Assembly: GCF_009688945.1 (NCBI RefSeq)
Contig: NZ_AP021874.1
Span: 4,526,001-4,590,000, forward strand
Direction of reading: 5' to 3'
DNA: 64,000 bases
Source: Desulfosarcina alkanivorans
Lineage (GTDB): Bacteria > Desulfobacterota > Desulfobacteria > Desulfobacterales > Desulfosarcinaceae
The stretch's first letter is position 1. Every line of letters starts with the position of its first letter. Below, one piece after another: positions 51,804 through 60,696 of the stretch. The position numbers and the translations under genes are program-made. The notes below the pieces were generated by a model. It saw nothing but the letters and a program-made list of their open reading frames with translations, had not been told where the DNA came from and did no database searches.

Positions 51804-53129
51804 TTACTTGTAGGTTTTTTCAAACTCCCTCAGCTTCTGGTTGCTGCGCGCAACCGCGCTGTCCATTGCCTCTTTTGGAGATTTCGAATCGTTCCAGACC
51901 AGCTCCAGCTCTTCGTTGATGATATTGCGGATCTGGATGAAATAGCCCAGGCGCAGCCCGCGGGAAATTTTGGTGGGAATACGCCGGGTCATCTGCTTGA
52001 TGCCCACTTCCTGGTAAGGCTGTTCGTCATAATAGCCCTTGGCCTTCAGGCTGCGATAGGCGCTCTGGGTAATGGGAAAATAGCCGGTTTCCTTGTGCCA
52101 GAATTCCTGCATCTCGTTGTTGGCCAGAAACTCCAGGAATGCGGCAACCCCTTGATACTCTTTTTTACTGTGTCCCTTGAGCACCCAGTTGGATGCGCCG
52201 CCGATAATGGAGTTCTGGGGCTCTTTCATCCAGGACTCCACCGGCAGGGGCGCCACGTCCCACGTAAAATCCTTGACGGCTTTTTTCAGCTTGGCGATGC
52301 CGCTGATGGAGTCGATGTAAACGGCCGCATTCTGGGCAAGGAATTCGGACTTGGGGCCCTGGTATTTCTGGCCGCCGTAGAAAAAGCGCTTGTCGCCCAT
52401 CCAGCCCTTGAGGCGGGCAATGTGGTTCACGACCTTGTCGTTATTGATGGTCAGCTCGCAATCCAACCCTTCGTACCCGTTGGCTTTTGAGGCAAAGGGG
52501 ATGTTGTGAATGGCGCTGTAATTCTCGATCTGGGTCCAGGACTGCCAGGCGGTAACCATCCCGCCGGGAACGCCGGAACCGACAATTTTCTTGAGCATGC
52601 CGCCCAGTTCGTCCCAGGTGACCGGCTTTTCCTTGGAAAGCGGCGCCAGCCCCGCCTTTTTAAACAGGTCGACATTGTAATACATGACCGGTGTCGACGA
52701 GTTGAAGGGCATGGACATCAGGTTGCCATCGGCATTCATGTAATACGAGAGCACCGGCTGCAGGTAATCGTCCCAGTCGATTTTATATCCCGCGTCTTTC
52801 ATCAGCTCGTACACCGGATAGATGGCCCCGGAAAGCATCATGGTCTGGGTTCCCACTTCAAAGGACTGAAGGATATGGGGCTGTTTTTTGGCCCGGATGG
52901 CCGCGACACCGGCATTGACCGTTTCGTCATAATTGCCTTTGTTGGTGCCGACCACCACGTATTTGTCCTGGGATTCGTTGAACTTTTTGATCATGGCGTT
53001 GCAGACTTCACCCCGGGCACTTCTCATGGCGTGCCACCAATGAATCTCAATGGGTTTTGCAAACGCCTGCCCGACGGTAAAGACCATCAGGGCCCCCAAT
53101 GCCATCAACATCGTGAGTTTTTTCATCAT
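51804..53129 (-). CDS. ugpB: glycerol-3-phosphate-binding protein, UgpB-like
   Basis: The 441-residue protein starts at 53129 (MMKKLTMLMALGALMVF) behind AGGAGGAGCG and has a signal peptide ending AFA. The mature sequence starts IEIHWWHAM and contains KGNYDETVNAGVAAIR, EVGTQTMMLSGAIYPVYE and PFNSSTPVMYYN. This closely follows the E. coli UgpB pattern from memory. It captures glycerol-3-phosphate or glycerophosphodiesters in the periplasm for UgpAE-C. Confidence 0.92.
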   Translation of the reverse strand: MMKKLTMLMALGALMVFTVGQAFAKPIEIHWWHAMRSARGEVCNAMIKKFNESQDKYVVVGTNKGNYDETVNAGVAAIRAKKQPHILQSFEVGTQTMMLSGAIYPVYELMKDAGYKIDWDDYLQPVLSYYMNADGNLMSMPFNSSTPVMYYNVDLFKKAGLAPLSKEKPVTWDELGGMLKKIVGSGVPGGMVTAWQSWTQIENYSAIHNIPFASKANGYEGLDCELTINNDKVVNHIARLKGWMGDKRFFYGGQKYQGPKSEFLAQNAAVYIDSISGIAKLKKAVKDFTWDVAPLPVESWMKEPQNSIIGGASNWVLKGHSKKEYQGVAAFLEFLANNEMQEFWHKETGYFPITQSAYRSLKAKGYYDEQPYQEVGIKQMTRRIPTKISRGLRLGYFIQIRNIINEELELVWNDSKSPKEAMDSAVARSNQKLREFEKTYK

Positions 53130-53438
53130 GGCTGAACGCTCCTCCTGGTTTGAATATAACCGATTGAAAATAAATAGTAAAAAAGATGGCTCCTCCCGAG
53201 CTGAAATCAACGTTAATGGGTTCGCTCTCACGAGTCAAGGATTTATTAAAAACACCCATGCGACTTGCGCCCGTGGAGGCGTGGGTTTGCAAATTAATTG
53301 ATTCAAGGCGAAAGAGTGCTTGACTTGAACCGGAAAAGCGTGCTCCTTTTCCACAGTTCGTATTCCGAATCAGGTTAACGCGCTATCACGGGCGCCCTGG
53401 CCAGCACCCAGGAGCGGGAGACAAAGGACAGGCAAGCA

Positions 53439-54536
53439 ATGGCACAGGTCATTCTCAAGGACATCGTTAAAAAGTTCGGCAAAACAGAAGTGGTTCACGG
53501 CATCAGCCTGGAGATCGCAGACAAGGAATTCGTTGTGCTGGTGGGCCCCTCCGGCTGCGGTAAATCCACCGTGCTGCGCATGGTGGCCGGGCTGGAGAAA
53601 ATCACATCCGGCAGGGTCGACATCGGAGACCGGATCGTCAACGACATCGCCCCCAAGGACCGGCACGTGGCCATGGTTTTCCAGAACTACGCCCTCTATC
53701 CCCACATGAACGTCTTCGGCAACATGAGCTTCGGGCTGAAGCTGAGCAAAACCCCCAAGGCGGAAATCCTCCAACGGGTCAACGAAGCGGCCACCATCCT
53801 GGGCCTGGAAGACCTGCTGCACCGCAAACCCCACGAACTCTCCGGCGGACAGCGGCAGCGGGTGGCCATGGGCCGGGCCATTGTGCGCAAACCGTCGGTA
53901 TTTCTCTTCGACGAACCCCTGTCCAACCTGGACGCCAAACTGAGGACCCAGATGCGCACGGAAATCAAACGGCTGCATCAGAAGGTCCAGTCGACGATCA
54001 TCTACGTCACCCACGACCAGGTGGAGGCCATGACCCTGGCCGACCGCATCGTGGTGATGCGCGACGGTAAAATCGAGCAGGTGGGCCAACCCATCGAGCT
54101 GTTTCAGAACCCGGCCAACACCTTCGTGGCCGGCTTTATCGGCAGCCCGCCCATGAACCTGGTGCCCGCCCGCATCGTCAAGGCCGGCAACACCCTGAAG
54201 ATCCGGTTCAACGACCAGCTCAGTGTGCCCCTCCCTGTAAAAGAGGGCATGAAGGTTAAGGAAGAGACCGATGTGATCATGGGCCTGCGCACCGAGGATT
54301 TTACCGTGGACAACGGCAACGGTGGTTTTCCCGACGCGTGGAAGCTGGACGGTACGGTGGAGGTGGTCGAACCCCTTGGCGGTGAAACCCACATGCACAT
54401 GGATTTCAAGGGGGTCTCCTTCATCGCCAAAAGCGAGGGCCGCAGAATTTTTCATGCCGGCCAGCAATTGCGCATGGCCATGAACCTGAATCATCTGCAC
54501 CTGTTCGATGCCGACAGCACCCAATCCATCTATTGA
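53439..54536 (+). CDS. ugpC: glycerol-3-phosphate-type ABC ATPase, UgpC-like
   Basis: The 365-residue ATPase has Walker A GPSGCGKST, signature LSGGQRQR, Walker B FLFDEPLSNLDAKL and a C-terminal MalK-type regulatory/TOBE domain (about 240-365). It is the ATPase for the importer encoded on the opposite strand and is transcribed divergently from ugpB across a 309-bp region, rather than following ugpE as in the usual order. The divergent promoter region (53,130-53,438) probably coordinates both. Confidence 0.92.
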   Translation: MAQVILKDIVKKFGKTEVVHGISLEIADKEFVVLVGPSGCGKSTVLRMVAGLEKITSGRVDIGDRIVNDIAPKDRHVAMVFQNYALYPHMNVFGNMSFGLKLSKTPKAEILQRVNEAATILGLEDLLHRKPHELSGGQRQRVAMGRAIVRKPSVFLFDEPLSNLDAKLRTQMRTEIKRLHQKVQSTIIYVTHDQVEAMTLADRIVVMRDGKIEQVGQPIELFQNPANTFVAGFIGSPPMNLVPARIVKAGNTLKIRFNDQLSVPLPVKEGMKVKEETDVIMGLRTEDFTVDNGNGGFPDAWKLDGTVEVVEPLGGETHMHMDFKGVSFIAKSEGRRIFHAGQQLRMAMNLNHLHLFDADSTQSIY

Positions 54537-54797
54537 TTGAACAGTTGTTTCCATAAAGCCTGCTTCCAGCGCGCATCGAGCCGCAGGATCGGCAGACGCC
54601 GCACCCGGCAGGCCCTTGCCACCGGGAGCCGGAAGGGGAAGGCTCCCGCTTCGGGGTGGTCGTTGACTCACGCATAAAATAGGTGTATTTGTAACGGATT
54701 AGCTGGTCTGCCTTTAATAATCCTGAACTATTCCTATTTATTTTCCTTAATCCGGACGCCGGATCGAAATCGTTTCACTCACCGAGGAGGCACCATC

Positions 54798-55859
54798 ATG
54801 CAGATAACCATCACCAACGCCGAACAGCTCAAAACCAAGCCGGATGAAAACCAACTGGGGTTCGGCACCATCTTTACCGATCACATGTTCAACATGGATT
54901 ACAGCGTGGAAAAAGGCTGGCACAATCCCCGCATCGAACCCTATGCCCCCCTGGTGATGGATCCCTCCACCATGGTGCTGCATTACGGCCAGGGCGTCTT
55001 CGAAGGCCTGAAAGCGTACCGCAACGACAAAGGCGGTGTTCAATTGTTCCGGCCCCAGGAGAATTTCAGCCGGCTCAACCAGTCCAATCGCAAGCTCTGC
55101 ATCCCCGAAATCGATGAGGCCTTCGCCCTGGAGGCGCTCAAACAGCTGCTCACCGTAGAAAAGGACTGGATCCCCAGTGCTCCGGGCACCTCGCTTTACA
55201 TCCGCCCCACCATCATCGCCACCGACCCCTTCCTGGGCGTCCGGGCGTCGTTCACCTACCGGTTTTTCATTATCCTGAGCCCGGTGGGTGCCTACTACGC
55301 CGAAGGATTCAACCCGGTAAAAATCATGGTGACCAAGGAGCACGTGCGCGCCGTGCGCGGCGGCGTGGGGGACACCAAGACCCTGGGCAACTACGCGGCC
55401 AGCCTGCTGGCCGGCGACCTGGCCCACAAGGCCGGCTACACCCAGGTGCTGTGGCTCGACGGGGTGGAGCAGAAGTATGTGGAAGAGGTCGGCGCCATGA
55501 ACATCTTTTTCGTCATCGACGACGAACTGGTGACGCCCGAACTATCGGGCAGCATCCTGCCGGGCATTACCCGGGACTCGGTGCTCGCATTGGGACGGTC
55601 CTGGGGCATGAAGGTGTCCGAGAGAAAAATCAGCATCGATGAGGTGATCGATGCCCATGCCTCCGGGCATCTGAAGGAAATTTTCGGTTCCGGCACCGCC
55701 GCCGTGATCTCCCCGGTGGGAGAACTGAAATACGGAGACACGGTAATCACCGTCGGCGACGGCCAGGTCGGCCCGCTGGCCCACAAATTTTTCCAGGCCA
55801 TTCAGGATATTCAGTACGGCGTCATCGACGCCCCCCAGGGCTGGGTGGAGGCGGTCTGA
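54798..55859 (+). CDS. ilvE: branched-chain amino acid aminotransferase
   Basis: This 353-residue class IV PLP aminotransferase is of the longer BCAT type. It has YGQGVFEGLKAYR near the start, the PLP-lysine region GVGDTKTLGNYAASLLAG-DLAHKAG, QVLWLDGVEQKYVEEVGAMN and GSGTAAVISPVG. It interconverts leucine, isoleucine and valine with their 2-oxo acids. GAGGAGGCACCATC precedes the ATG. It is followed by galU after 49 bp on the same strand. Confidence 0.95.
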   Translation: MQITITNAEQLKTKPDENQLGFGTIFTDHMFNMDYSVEKGWHNPRIEPYAPLVMDPSTMVLHYGQGVFEGLKAYRNDKGGVQLFRPQENFSRLNQSNRKLCIPEIDEAFALEALKQLLTVEKDWIPSAPGTSLYIRPTIIATDPFLGVRASFTYRFFIILSPVGAYYAEGFNPVKIMVTKEHVRAVRGGVGDTKTLGNYAASLLAGDLAHKAGYTQVLWLDGVEQKYVEEVGAMNIFFVIDDELVTPELSGSILPGITRDSVLALGRSWGMKVSERKISIDEVIDAHASGHLKEIFGSGTAAVISPVGELKYGDTVITVGDGQVGPLAHKFFQAIQDIQYGVIDAPQGWVEAV

Positions 55860-55908
55860 ACGATCCGGGCCAACAGCTGAAGCACATCTTCTCAACCAGG
55901 GAGGTTTC

Positions 55909-56781
55909 ATGAAAGTCAGAAAAGCCGTTTTCCCCGTTGCGGGTCTGGGCACCCGGTTTCTGCCGGCCACCAAGGCCATGGCCAAGGAAATGCTTCCCAT
56001 CGTGGACAAGCCCCTGATCCAGTATGCCGTCGAGGAAGCTTACGCCTCCGGGATCACGGAGATCATCTTCGTCACCGGCGCCGGGAAAAAGGCCATCGAG
56101 AATCATTTCGACCACTCCTGCGAGCTGGAACACATGCTCATGGCCCGGGGCAAGGACGCGGAGTTGAGAGAGATTCACGCCCTGATCCCCGAATCCGGCT
56201 CCATTATCTATACCCGCCAGAACCAGCCGCTGGGGCTGGGCCATGCCATCTGGTGTGCCCGCAACATCGTGGGCAACGAACCCTTTGCCGTTCTGCTGGC
56301 CGATGATCTGGTCAAAGCGAAGACGCCGGTTCTCAAACAGATGGTGGAAAAATTCGACGAACTGCAAGCCTCGATCGTCTCCGTCGCCGAAGTGGCGCCG
56401 CAGGACACCAGCAAATATGGCATCCTCGATGCGGACCCGCTGGTCAACAGCGTCACCAAAATTCGCGGCCTGGTGGAAAAACCCAGGCCCGAGGAGGCGC
56501 CCTCCAACCTGGCCATCATCGGCCGCTACATCCTCACCCCGGAGATATTCGACATCCTGGCCGGCAAAGAAGTGGGGGCCGGAGGAGAGATCCAGATCAC
56601 CGACGCCATGGCCCGACTGCTGGAGACACAGAATATCTACGGCTACCGCTACGAGGGGATCCGCTTCGACTGCGGCAACAAGGCCGGCTTCCAGATGGCC
56701 AACCTGGCCTTTTCAATGGATCGTCCGGATATGCGGGAGCGGCTGCTGCCGTTTATTGAGGGCCTGATTGAAAAATATTGA
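55909..56781 (+). CDS. galU: UTP-glucose-1-phosphate uridylyltransferase
   Basis: The 290-residue nucleotidyltransferase has the GalU signature VFPVAGLGTRFLPATKAMAKEMLP with VDKPLIQYAVEEA, and the later FVEKP-like loop GLVEKPRPEEAPSNLAIIGRY. It makes UDP-glucose for envelope polysaccharides. The gene has a clean AGGGAGGTTTC ribosome site and is followed by two strong terminators. Confidence 0.96.
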   Translation: MKVRKAVFPVAGLGTRFLPATKAMAKEMLPIVDKPLIQYAVEEAYASGITEIIFVTGAGKKAIENHFDHSCELEHMLMARGKDAELREIHALIPESGSIIYTRQNQPLGLGHAIWCARNIVGNEPFAVLLADDLVKAKTPVLKQMVEKFDELQASIVSVAEVAPQDTSKYGILDADPLVNSVTKIRGLVEKPRPEEAPSNLAIIGRYILTPEIFDILAGKEVGAGGEIQITDAMARLLETQNIYGYRYEGIRFDCGNKAGFQMANLAFSMDRPDMRERLLPFIEGLIEKY

Positions 56782-56786
56782 GGGTT

Positions 56787-56821
56787 TTTCAAGCCTCCTG
56801 CCACGGGCAGGAGGCTTGAAA
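56787..56821 (+). terminator. 16-bp perfect hairpin after galU
   Basis: TTTCAAGCCTCCTGCC (56787-56802) pairs with GGCAGGAGGCTTGAAA (56806-56821) over a 3-nt loop, five bases after the galU stop. There is a T-run before rather than after it. Confidence 0.7.
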
Positions 56822-56994
56822 GGCGATCCCGTTCTCACCGCGCCTCTCCGATACCGACCGGTGCTTCAAGCCACTCCCATCTCCCTTCTTGCCCTGAAAC
56901 AATCGACATGGCACAACGTTTGCTGTGAATTTAACTGAGTAAGCAATCAACACCTCCATGTTGATTCACTCAACCTTACTCTCACCTCCTGTCG

Positions 56995-57043
56995 CCCCGG
57001 CACGATGAAAGGCATGCTCATCGTGCCGGGGTCTCCATTTTTT
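56995..57043 (+). terminator. second strong terminator between galU and thioredoxin
   Basis: CCCCGGCACGATGA (56995-57008) pairs with TCATCGTGCCGGGG (57018-57031), followed by TCTCCATTTTTT. The rest of the 358-bp gap holds a further small hairpin (AATCAACA/TGTTGATT, 56946-56967) and no gene, so a short untranslated RNA cannot be excluded. Confidence 0.8.
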
Positions 57044-57139
57044 GGCACACTTGTTGAATTTTAGAGAAAAATAAAATCCCCCGGAGGCGTTTCAACGCCG
57101 CCGGAATTCAACCACAACCGATTGAGAAGGAGTGAATCT

Positions 57140-57502
57140 ATGACCGCGTTTGTTACCGAAATCGAAAACAACCAGTTCGACCAGCAGGTTCTCCAGCAGA
57201 CCAAACCCGTCATCGTCGACTTCTGGGCCCCCTGGTGCGGCCCCTGCAAAGCCATGGCGCCGGCATTCGCGTCCCTGGCCGAGGCTTACCAAAATCAGAT
57301 GATTTTTACGAAATGCGATGTCGACATCAACACGACCGTCGCCGAGCGTTACGGCATCAAGTCCATTCCCACCCTGATGATCTTTCAGGGGGGAACCCCC
57401 ATCAATTCCATTACCGGAATGGTCTCCCAATCCGTTCTTGAAGAGGCGATTCAAAAGGCCCTCGCGGGTGAGGCCTCCCCGGCCCCGTTCATCGTCAATT
57501 AG
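57140..57502 (+). CDS. trxA: thioredoxin
   Basis: The 120-residue protein has the thioredoxin active site WAPWCGPCKAMAP, the KSIPTLMIF cis-Pro segment and a complete fold; a slightly extended tail follows residue 108. It reduces protein disulfides in the cytoplasm. The start at 57140 (MTAFVTEIENNQF) follows AGAAGGAGTG. A flavodoxin-like gene follows 24 bp later, suggesting a small redox operon. Confidence 0.95.
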   Translation: MTAFVTEIENNQFDQQVLQQTKPVIVDFWAPWCGPCKAMAPAFASLAEAYQNQMIFTKCDVDINTTVAERYGIKSIPTLMIFQGGTPINSITGMVSQSVLEEAIQKALAGEASPAPFIVN

Positions 57503-57526
57503 TGCAGCGAAAAAGGAGGCTGTCCA

Positions 57527-58009
57527 ATGAAAGCCCTTGTCGTATATTCCAGTCAAACCGGAAACACTCAAAAGCTCGCCGAGACCGTTTGCGAGGCGTT
57601 GCCGGCAGGCACGCAGATGTGCGTGGTCGACGATGCGCCGGACCCGGCCGACTACGATCTGGTCGCCCTTGGATTCTGGCTTCAGGCCGGCAAACCGGAC
57701 CCCAAATCGTCAGGCTACCTCGAACGGCTGAAAGGCCACAAAAAAGTATTTCTCTTTGCCACCCATGGCGCCCGCCCCGGGTCCGACCACGCCAACAACG
57801 CAATGGCCTGCGCCCAATCCCTGGCTGAGGGGGCGGCGGTCGCCGGCACGTTCAGCTGCCATGGCGAAGTCAATCCAAAAGTGCTGGAGAAGGTCAAAGC
57901 CAAACCCCAGCCGCCGGTGTGGCTGGATGATGCCGCCGATGCGGTGGGACATCCGAAAGCGGCCGACCTGGACAACCTGCTCACGGCGCTGAAGGCCGTG
58001 CTGAAATAA
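57527..58009 (+). CDS. flavodoxin-family protein
   Basis: The 160-residue protein starts with the FMN phosphate loop YSSQTGNTQKLAE and has the flavodoxin alternation with LFATHGARPGSDHA. It is shorter than FldA and resembles the BilS-like/unclassified flavodoxin group. It carries electrons one at a time via FMN; partner unknown. It has a strong AAAGGAGGCTGTCC and probably shares a transcript with the thioredoxin gene. Confidence 0.88.
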   Translation: MKALVVYSSQTGNTQKLAETVCEALPAGTQMCVVDDAPDPADYDLVALGFWLQAGKPDPKSSGYLERLKGHKKVFLFATHGARPGSDHANNAMACAQSLAEGAAVAGTFSCHGEVNPKVLEKVKAKPQPPVWLDDAADAVGHPKAADLDNLLTALKAVLK

Positions 58010-58092
58010 AATCGGGTGACCCATCATGGAAACCGTTACCCAATCGATTGCGTTACGTAGCGCTACATAACGTTACCCAAAAAGGTGTCATT

Positions 58093-58746
58093 ATGAAATC
58101 ACCGGGATTTGCCGATGTGTCGATCGTTTCCTGCGGGACCTTGTCCATGGAACTGAATCATCTGCGCGCCGAAGGGTTCCTGGATACGGAACATCTGTTT
58201 TTCACCACGCCGGGCCTTCACGAAAACATTCATGAACTGGAGCGCCAACTCCTCGATCGCATCGCCACTGCCAGGCAGCACACGGACAGGGTCATCGTGG
58301 TCTATGGGGGCAAGTTCTGTTATGTCAATGCCGACGAACCCACCCGCACCATGCAGCAACTCATCGCCGAACAGGGTTCCGGGGTGGCGCGGATTGAAGC
58401 CACCCACTGCATGGACATGATTGCCAGTGAAGCCGAAAGGCAGCGCATCGCCGACGATGTGGCCGGTGGTGAAAAGGTCTGGTGGATGACCCCCGGCTGG
58501 ATCAAGTTTCGCCACAAGGTCTTTAAAGGATGGGACCGGGGACTGGCCAACGAAAACTTTCCCCGCCATAGCGGCGGGGCCGTGGTTCTCGACGGCGTGG
58601 GCTACCTGGACGCCTATATGGCCGAACATCCGGAGGATTTTTTAGACTATTCCGACTGGATGGGAATTCCGATCATTCCGTACCCGGTAACGCTGGACCG
58701 GTTCAAAACACTGCTGGCCGAGCAAGCCGAAAAATTGCGGACCTAA
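58093..58746 (+). CDS. DUF1638 domain protein
   Basis: The 217-residue protein starts at 58093 (MKSPGFADVSIVSCGTLS). The DUF1638 pattern is clear: CGTLSMEL, VIVVYGGKFCYVN, THCMDMIAS, WWMTPGWIKF and DSDWM-like DYSDWMGIPI. Conserved His, Cys and Trp residues suggest a corrinoid- or metal-linked role, since the family is often near corrinoid methyltransferases (general knowledge, not shown here). It is followed by a strong terminator. Confidence 0.82.
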   Translation: MKSPGFADVSIVSCGTLSMELNHLRAEGFLDTEHLFFTTPGLHENIHELERQLLDRIATARQHTDRVIVVYGGKFCYVNADEPTRTMQQLIAEQGSGVARIEATHCMDMIASEAERQRIADDVAGGEKVWWMTPGWIKFRHKVFKGWDRGLANENFPRHSGGAVVLDGVGYLDAYMAEHPEDFLDYSDWMGIPIIPYPVTLDRFKTLLAEQAEKLRT

Positions 58747-58774
58747 ACCCTGATATCCCCTTTTTGCCCTCTTC

Positions 58775-58806
58775 CAGCCCCGGTTCCACCCGGGGCTGTT
58801 CTTTTT
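58775..58806 (+). terminator. rho-independent terminator after the DUF1638 gene
   Basis: CAGCCCCGG (58775-58783) pairs with CCGGGGCTG (58790-58798) over a 6-nt loop, followed directly by TTCTTTTTA. Confidence 0.88.
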
Positions 58807-58810
58807 AGTC

Positions 58811-58857
58811 AAATGATCATTTATTTGATTGACACCATGTATATTAATATTTATATT
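58811..58857 (+). promoter_or_regulatory. sigma70 promoter with adjacent palindrome for the DUF134 operon
   Basis: TTGACA (58829-58834) and TATATT (58852-58857) are separated by exactly 17 bp. A perfect palindrome AAATGATCATTT (58811-58822) abuts the -35 box and may be an operator. The downstream DUF134 protein is itself a predicted DNA-binding protein and may bind it (inference). Confidence 0.75.
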
Positions 58858-58889
58858 TTGGTCAAACGACAGAAACATGGGATGAAAAC

Positions 58890-59225
58890 ATGCCGAGACC
58901 CAAGAAACCAAGAGTCGTGTCCGCATACCCGGCCATCGCCGCATTTGTCCCCCAGGGCATACCGATCACCGGAGAAGTGATGCTGTCGGTCGAAGAACTG
59001 GAAGCCATCCGATTGAGCGATTTCGAGCGCCTGGACCAGGAATCGGCTGCTGCGCTGATGCAGGTGTCCCGCCAGACCTACGGCAGGATTCTTTCGGCAG
59101 CCCGCGCTATCGTCGGCGAAGCCCTGGTCACCGGCAAAGCCCTGAAAATCGCCGGCGGCAATTATGCCATGCGCGGCGGAGGCCGACGGTGCCGCGGCAG
59201 ACGGGGCCGGATGGGGGGTCGGTAA
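58890..59225 (+). CDS. DUF134 helix-turn-helix protein
   Basis: The 111-residue protein matches the DUF134 family: MPRPKKPRVV, LSVEELEAIRLSDFERLDQESAA and MQVSRQTYGRILSAARAIVGEALVTGKALKI, a sigma-region-4-like HTH. The usual C-terminal tail is Arg/Gly-rich (GGGRRCRGRRGRM). It is probably a regulator of the following DUF5320-type genes. This gene grouping, often with NifX/NifB-domain and MBL-fold genes, recurs in anaerobes as far as I know. Confidence 0.88.
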   Translation: MPRPKKPRVVSAYPAIAAFVPQGIPITGEVMLSVEELEAIRLSDFERLDQESAAALMQVSRQTYGRILSAARAIVGEALVTGKALKIAGGNYAMRGGGRRCRGRRGRMGGR

Positions 59226-59300
59226 TATCGGCGGAAAATTGTCAATCCTTTGAAGAAACAGTCAATCGCTTTAAAACAGATCAGAAGGGAGGTGAAACAC

Positions 59301-59513
59301 ATGCCAAGAGGAGACGGAACCGGCCCGGACGGACAGGGTCGGCAATCAGGCCGGGGGCAGGGTCCCTGCGGCCGGAGCAACCCGCCGGCTCGACCGCAAG
59401 GTCAAGGCGGCAGGTGCGGCGGTCAAGGAGCCGGCCAGGGAAAAGGCCGGCGTGGCGGTCGCGGACAGGGACAAGGTGGCGGTTCAAGAGGCGGTCGCGG
59501 TCAAAACCGCTGA
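59301..59513 (+). CDS. Gly/Arg/Gln-rich small protein, DUF5320-related
   Basis: The 70-residue protein begins MPRGDGTGPDGQGRQSGRG, the start pattern of DUF5320 proteins. The remainder is a low-complexity run of G, R, Q and K with two Cys (PCGRSN, RCGGQG). GGGAGGTGAAACAC precedes the ATG, supporting translation. Composition suggests an unstructured, possibly nucleic-acid- or metal-binding protein. It lies between the DUF134 gene and a second DUF5320 gene on the same strand. Confidence 0.7.
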   Translation: MPRGDGTGPDGQGRQSGRGQGPCGRSNPPARPQGQGGRCGGQGAGQGKGRRGGRGQGQGGGSRGGRGQNR

Positions 59514-59564
59514 CGCTGAAACCAGCCGCACGAGATCTAAAACCCTAACAAGGAGGTTCGTATC

Positions 59565-59909
59565 ATGCCAGGATTAGACCGAAGCGGTCCCATGGGGGCC
59601 GGACCCATGACCGGCGGTCGCAGGGGACTCTGCGGCCGCGCAGGAGGTGCCTATGATCGTCCCGTTTACGGCGGCGGTTATGTCTATGGCAGGGGCATGG
59701 GGTTCAGACGCGGATTCGGCAGGGGCCGTGGTTTCGGCTTCGGGCCGGCCTACGGCGGCGTTGCCTATCCGCAGCCTTATGGCAGCGGGTATCCGGCAAG
59801 CAGAGCCGGTGAAATGGAGATGCTGCGGGCAGATGCCGAGGCCATGAGGCAATCACTGGACGCCATCCAGCAAAGAATCACCGAACTGGAAAAGGAAGGC
59901 TCCGAATAA
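59565..59909 (+). CDS. DUF5320 domain protein
   Basis: The 114-residue protein starts with MPGLDRSGPMGAGPMTGGRRGLC, the DUF5320 signature. A Gly/Tyr/Phe/Arg-rich middle (about 28-80) and a C-terminal coiled-coil helix (about 85-112, MEMLRADAEAMRQSLDAIQQR) follow. The helix probably oligomerises the protein. Function is unknown; the gene keeps company with DUF134 and NifX-type genes. AAGGAGGTTCGTATC precedes the ATG. Confidence 0.85.
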   Translation: MPGLDRSGPMGAGPMTGGRRGLCGRAGGAYDRPVYGGGYVYGRGMGFRRGFGRGRGFGFGPAYGGVAYPQPYGSGYPASRAGEMEMLRADAEAMRQSLDAIQQRITELEKEGSE

Positions 59910-60017
59910 CGGTGGATCGGGGTACCGGCCTGACGGGATTTCTCGTCCACTGCTCCGCCACACCGGTACCCCTGTTGTTGTTAGCGACACCCTGGACCCG
60001 ACCGGAATCGCCAAGCC

Positions 60018-60653
60018 ATGAAAATCACCATCGTCTACGACAATGTTGTCTGGAAACAGTCGCTGACGCCCGACTGGGGATTTTCCTGCCTGGTGGAAAC
60101 CGGTACCCGGGCCCTTCTTTTCGATACCGGCGCCAGGGGCGACATCCTGTTGGGCAACATGGAACGGCTCGGCATCGCCCCGTCGACCATCGATGCGGTC
60201 TTCATCTCCCACGGCCACTGGGACCATATCGGGGGCCTTGCCGATTTTCTGCGCATCCATTCCCCCCCGGTGTTCATTCCCCCCGCCTGCCCGCAACCCG
60301 CGGCGAACGTCCGGGTCGTCACCGTGACAAACCCCACGAAAGTTTTTGACAACGTTTACTCGACCGGACAACTCGGCGGTATCGAACAATCGCTGGTTCT
60401 GCGAGGGAACGACCGGACGGTGATCATTGCCGGCTGTTCTCATCCCGGAGTCGACCCGATCATCACGGCAGCATCCCGTTTCGGGAAGGCAAGCACCCTG
60501 ATCGGCGGCCTGCACGGCTTCGACGACTATTCTCTGATCGACCGGCTGGATACCATCTGCCCGGCCCACTGCACCCGGCATATCGACGAAATCAAGCGTC
60601 TCTATCCGGACAAGTATCTGGCAGCCGGTGCCGGCAGGGTCGTGACCGTTTGA
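60018..60653 (+). CDS. MBL-fold metallohydrolase
   Basis: The 211-residue protein has the metallo-beta-lactamase motif SHGHWDHIGGL (H-x-H-x-D-H variant), AGCSHPGVD and a C-terminal CTRHIDEIKRLYP. It resembles the group annotated as dihydropteridine/methanopterin-related hydrolases. The second motif residue is Trp in HGHWDH, as is common in that group. It binds two metal ions in the cytoplasm; the substrate is unknown. It follows the DUF5320 gene by about 110 bp. Confidence 0.88.
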   Translation: MKITIVYDNVVWKQSLTPDWGFSCLVETGTRALLFDTGARGDILLGNMERLGIAPSTIDAVFISHGHWDHIGGLADFLRIHSPPVFIPPACPQPAANVRVVTVTNPTKVFDNVYSTGQLGGIEQSLVLRGNDRTVIIAGCSHPGVDPIITAASRFGKASTLIGGLHGFDDYSLIDRLDTICPAHCTRHIDEIKRLYPDKYLAAGAGRVVTV

Positions 60654-60696
60654 AGATGTCCGAAAGAGGAATCCTAAAAATGGAAAGGAGAAATCC

